DNA of 7,004 bases from Chloroflexota bacterium (GTDB taxonomy: Bacteria > Chloroflexota > Dehalococcoidia > SHYB01 > JACPQI01), in NCBI GenBank assembly GCA_016190545.1, contig JACPQI010000025.1, forward strand, positions 1-7,004. Direction: 5' to 3'. Shown here piece by piece: positions 5,802-7,004 of this stretch; position 1 is the first letter of the stretch; every line of letters starts with the position of its first letter. The translations under genes and the position numbers were made by a program. The notes below the pieces were generated by a model. The model was given only the letters and a program-made list of their open reading frames with translations. It ran no database searches and was not told where the DNA came from.

Positions 5802-6578
5802 ATGTCGCATCCGGGGCCGGTAGCAGCGCCTGCCCAGCCGTCCGCTTCTTCGCAGGGAGGCGGAGCGTCTGAGCGGCTTCTCGAAGTCTATGAGCGTCTC
5901 CTCGCCCGCTATGGGCCCCAGCACTGGTGGCCCGGCGACTCCCCGTTCGAGGTTATCGTCGGGGCTATCCTGACCCAATCGGCGGCGTGGTCCAACGTGG
6001 AAAAGGCCATCGCCAACCTGAAAACGGCGGGCTTGCTCAACCCTGCGGCTCTGCGGGAGGTCTCTCACGCCGAACTGGCGCGCCACGTTCGCTCCTCCGG
6101 CTATTACAACTCGAAGGCCTCCAAGCTGAAGGCATTCGCACACTATTTGGGCGACCGCTACGACGACGACCTGGGAGCTTTGCTGGGCCGGGATGCGGCA
6201 ATGTTGCGGCGGGAGCTTTTGGGCATTTACGGCATCGGCGAGGAGACGGCAGACTCCATTGTGCTGTACGCGGCGGGCAGGCCCAGCTTCGTCATTGATG
6301 CCTATACTCGCCGCATCGGGCGGCGCCTCGGCCTGCATATGGCGAGTAACCGGTATGAAAAGTGGCAGCGCTTTTTTGAAGGTCGGTTGCCGAGGGACCG
6401 GCACATGTTCAACGAATACCACGCGCTCTTTGTGCGACTGGGCAAGGAGGCCTGCCGAAAGGAGCCCCGCTGCGACCGGTGCTGTCTCCGGGACATCTGC
6501 CCGACTGGGCGTCGCAACGTCGCCCCAGCAAGACCGGTCAGACAGCCGCGCCGCCAGAGGAGCAATAGCCAGCCGTGA
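5802..6578 (+). CDS. endonuclease III/MagIII-like HhH-GPD DNA glycosylase
   Basis: This base-excision-repair protein of 258 residues resembles the endonuclease III relatives that include 3-methyladenine glycosylase MagIII. HWWPGDSPFEVIVGAILTQS (41-60) is the subgroup signature. The helix-hairpin-helix is LLGIYGIGEETA (139-150), and catalytic Asp166 lies in FVIDAYTRRI. The position of the endonuclease III AP-lyase lysine (Lys120 in E. coli) is Glu148, exactly 18 residues before Asp166, so I infer a monofunctional glycosylase without lyase activity. A [4Fe-4S] loop is present at Cys218-224-227-233 with spacing 5-2-5, whereas endonuclease III has 6-2-5; Cys228 is an extra cysteine. An unconserved Ala/Pro/Ser N-terminus (about 1-23) and a basic tail (236-258) flank the domain. 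Its stop overlaps the next start as GTGA. Confidence 0.9.
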   Translation: MSHPGPVAAPAQPSASSQGGGASERLLEVYERLLARYGPQHWWPGDSPFEVIVGAILTQSAAWSNVEKAIANLKTAGLLNPAALREVSHAELARHVRSSGYYNSKASKLKAFAHYLGDRYDDDLGALLGRDAAMLRRELLGIYGIGEETADSIVLYAAGRPSFVIDAYTRRIGRRLGLHMASNRYEKWQRFFEGRLPRDRHMFNEYHALFVRLGKEACRKEPRCDRCCLRDICPTGRRNVAPARPVRQPRRQRSNSQP

Positions 6579-7004
6579 TCCAGCGCACCTTAAAGATGTT
6601 CCGCGTGCGAGAGGTGTTCATTCTCCTGGCGCTGCTCGCCGTGTTAGTGTTGGTCCTGACCCTCTTCCGAGAACGAACGCTTACCCTCATCGCGCCCGTT
6701 GAGTTGACCAGTTCAGGCATTCTCGACGACCTCTTGCCCCCGTTCCAAGACGAGCACAATGTGAAGGTGCGCATGGAAGGGCTCTCCTTCGATCAATTGC
6801 TCAAGCGTACCCGCTCCGGCGAGGCGGAAATCGCTATTCTTGACAATGAAGTGGACGCAGCGGACCTCCTAGACGAGAAGATCGCGAGTCAAGCATCTCC
6901 CGTTTTCAGTGAACAGGTGCTGCTCGTAGGCCCCCGCGCTAACCCTGCTCGGATAGCCCAACAAGATGCGCTGGCCGACTCGCTCCGCAACATCGTTGCG
7001 ACAC
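6575..7004 (+). CDS. TupA-like periplasmic substrate-binding protein, N-terminal part
   Basis: The frame is open from a GTG at 6575 to the window edge (143 codons), so it is an intact gene cut by the window. A basic N-terminus is followed by a hydrophobic helix (about 15-31, FILLALLAVLVLVLTLF) that could be an uncleaved anchor or a signal peptide; there is no lipobox cysteine. The mature part has the type-II binding-protein pattern of tungstate/molybdate receptors: LTSSGILDDLLPPF (44-57), SGEAEIAILD (81-90) and EQVLLVGPRANPARI (113-127). The TTTS-type anion motif of TupA is not kept, so the ligand is uncertain. The GTG overlaps the glycosylase stop; AGAGGAG lies 12 nt upstream. ATG 6596 is an alternative start. 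Transporter partners would be expected downstream. Confidence 0.72.
   Translation, partial: MIQRTLKMFRVREVFILLALLAVLVLVLTLFRERTLTLIAPVELTSSGILDDLLPPFQDEHNVKVRMEGLSFDQLLKRTRSGEAEIAILDNEVDAADLLDEKIASQASPVFSEQVLLVGPRANPARIAQQDALADSLRNIVAT

Noticed and set aside
5556..6422. Antisense open frame (288 codons) opposite the glycosylase and sfsA end
   Set aside because: It spans two well-supported genes and their gap, and its translation shows no domain pattern.

Overview
This is a GC-rich bacterial chromosome segment made of closely packed housekeeping genes. I see no insertion sequence, prophage, CRISPR array, rRNA or tRNA. The gene set best fits Chloroflexota, perhaps a Dehalococcoidia/SAR202-like lineage: an AtpZ-atpB-atpE ATP synthase operon, a DUF151 bifunctional nuclease, a DUF951 zinc-ribbon protein, a group-2 (DAKRGD) PyrF, and frequent GTG starts with 4-base GTGA overlaps. 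That placement is an inference from gene content, not a proven assignment.

Layout. Positions 1-3727 are on the minus strand. Read in transcription order they are pyrF (OMP decarboxylase), DUF951, a gap with inverted repeats, a consensus sigma-70-type promoter, the bifunctional nuclease, a 135-bp gap with a strong hairpin and a promoter candidate, then the start of the ATP synthase operon: atpZ-like, atpB and atpE (cut by the window edge). Positions 3786-7004 are on the plus strand and diverge from pyrF: glcF-like Fe-S oxidoreductase subunit, sfsA, an endonuclease III/MagIII-like DNA glycosylase, and the start of a TupA-like substrate-binding protein that runs off the window. Gaps within this plus-strand run are 3 nt, 21 nt and a 4-nt overlap, and there is a second -10 box just before the glycosylase gene. 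There is no gene-free stretch longer than about 135 bp.

How the genes relate. The atp genes encode the membrane (F0) part of ATP synthase and an assembly or ion-transport accessory protein. PyrF completes UMP synthesis. GlcF-like proteins pass electrons from a 2-hydroxyacid oxidase, but no flavin subunit lies in the window. SfsA (with a PD-(D/E)xK-like residue pattern) followed by a glycosylase lacking the AP-lyase lysine may be a DNA-processing pair.

The most unusual items are an ATP synthase subunit a of 451 residues, carrying a hydrophilic insertion of about 165 residues between conserved membrane helices on the predicted outer face, and two plus-strand genes whose start codons lie 7-8 nt after a perfect TATAAT box, as expected for leaderless mRNAs. 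One of these also has a consensus Shine-Dalgarno placed exactly in front of an in-frame ATT codon. I found no clear new defence, mobile or biosynthetic system.
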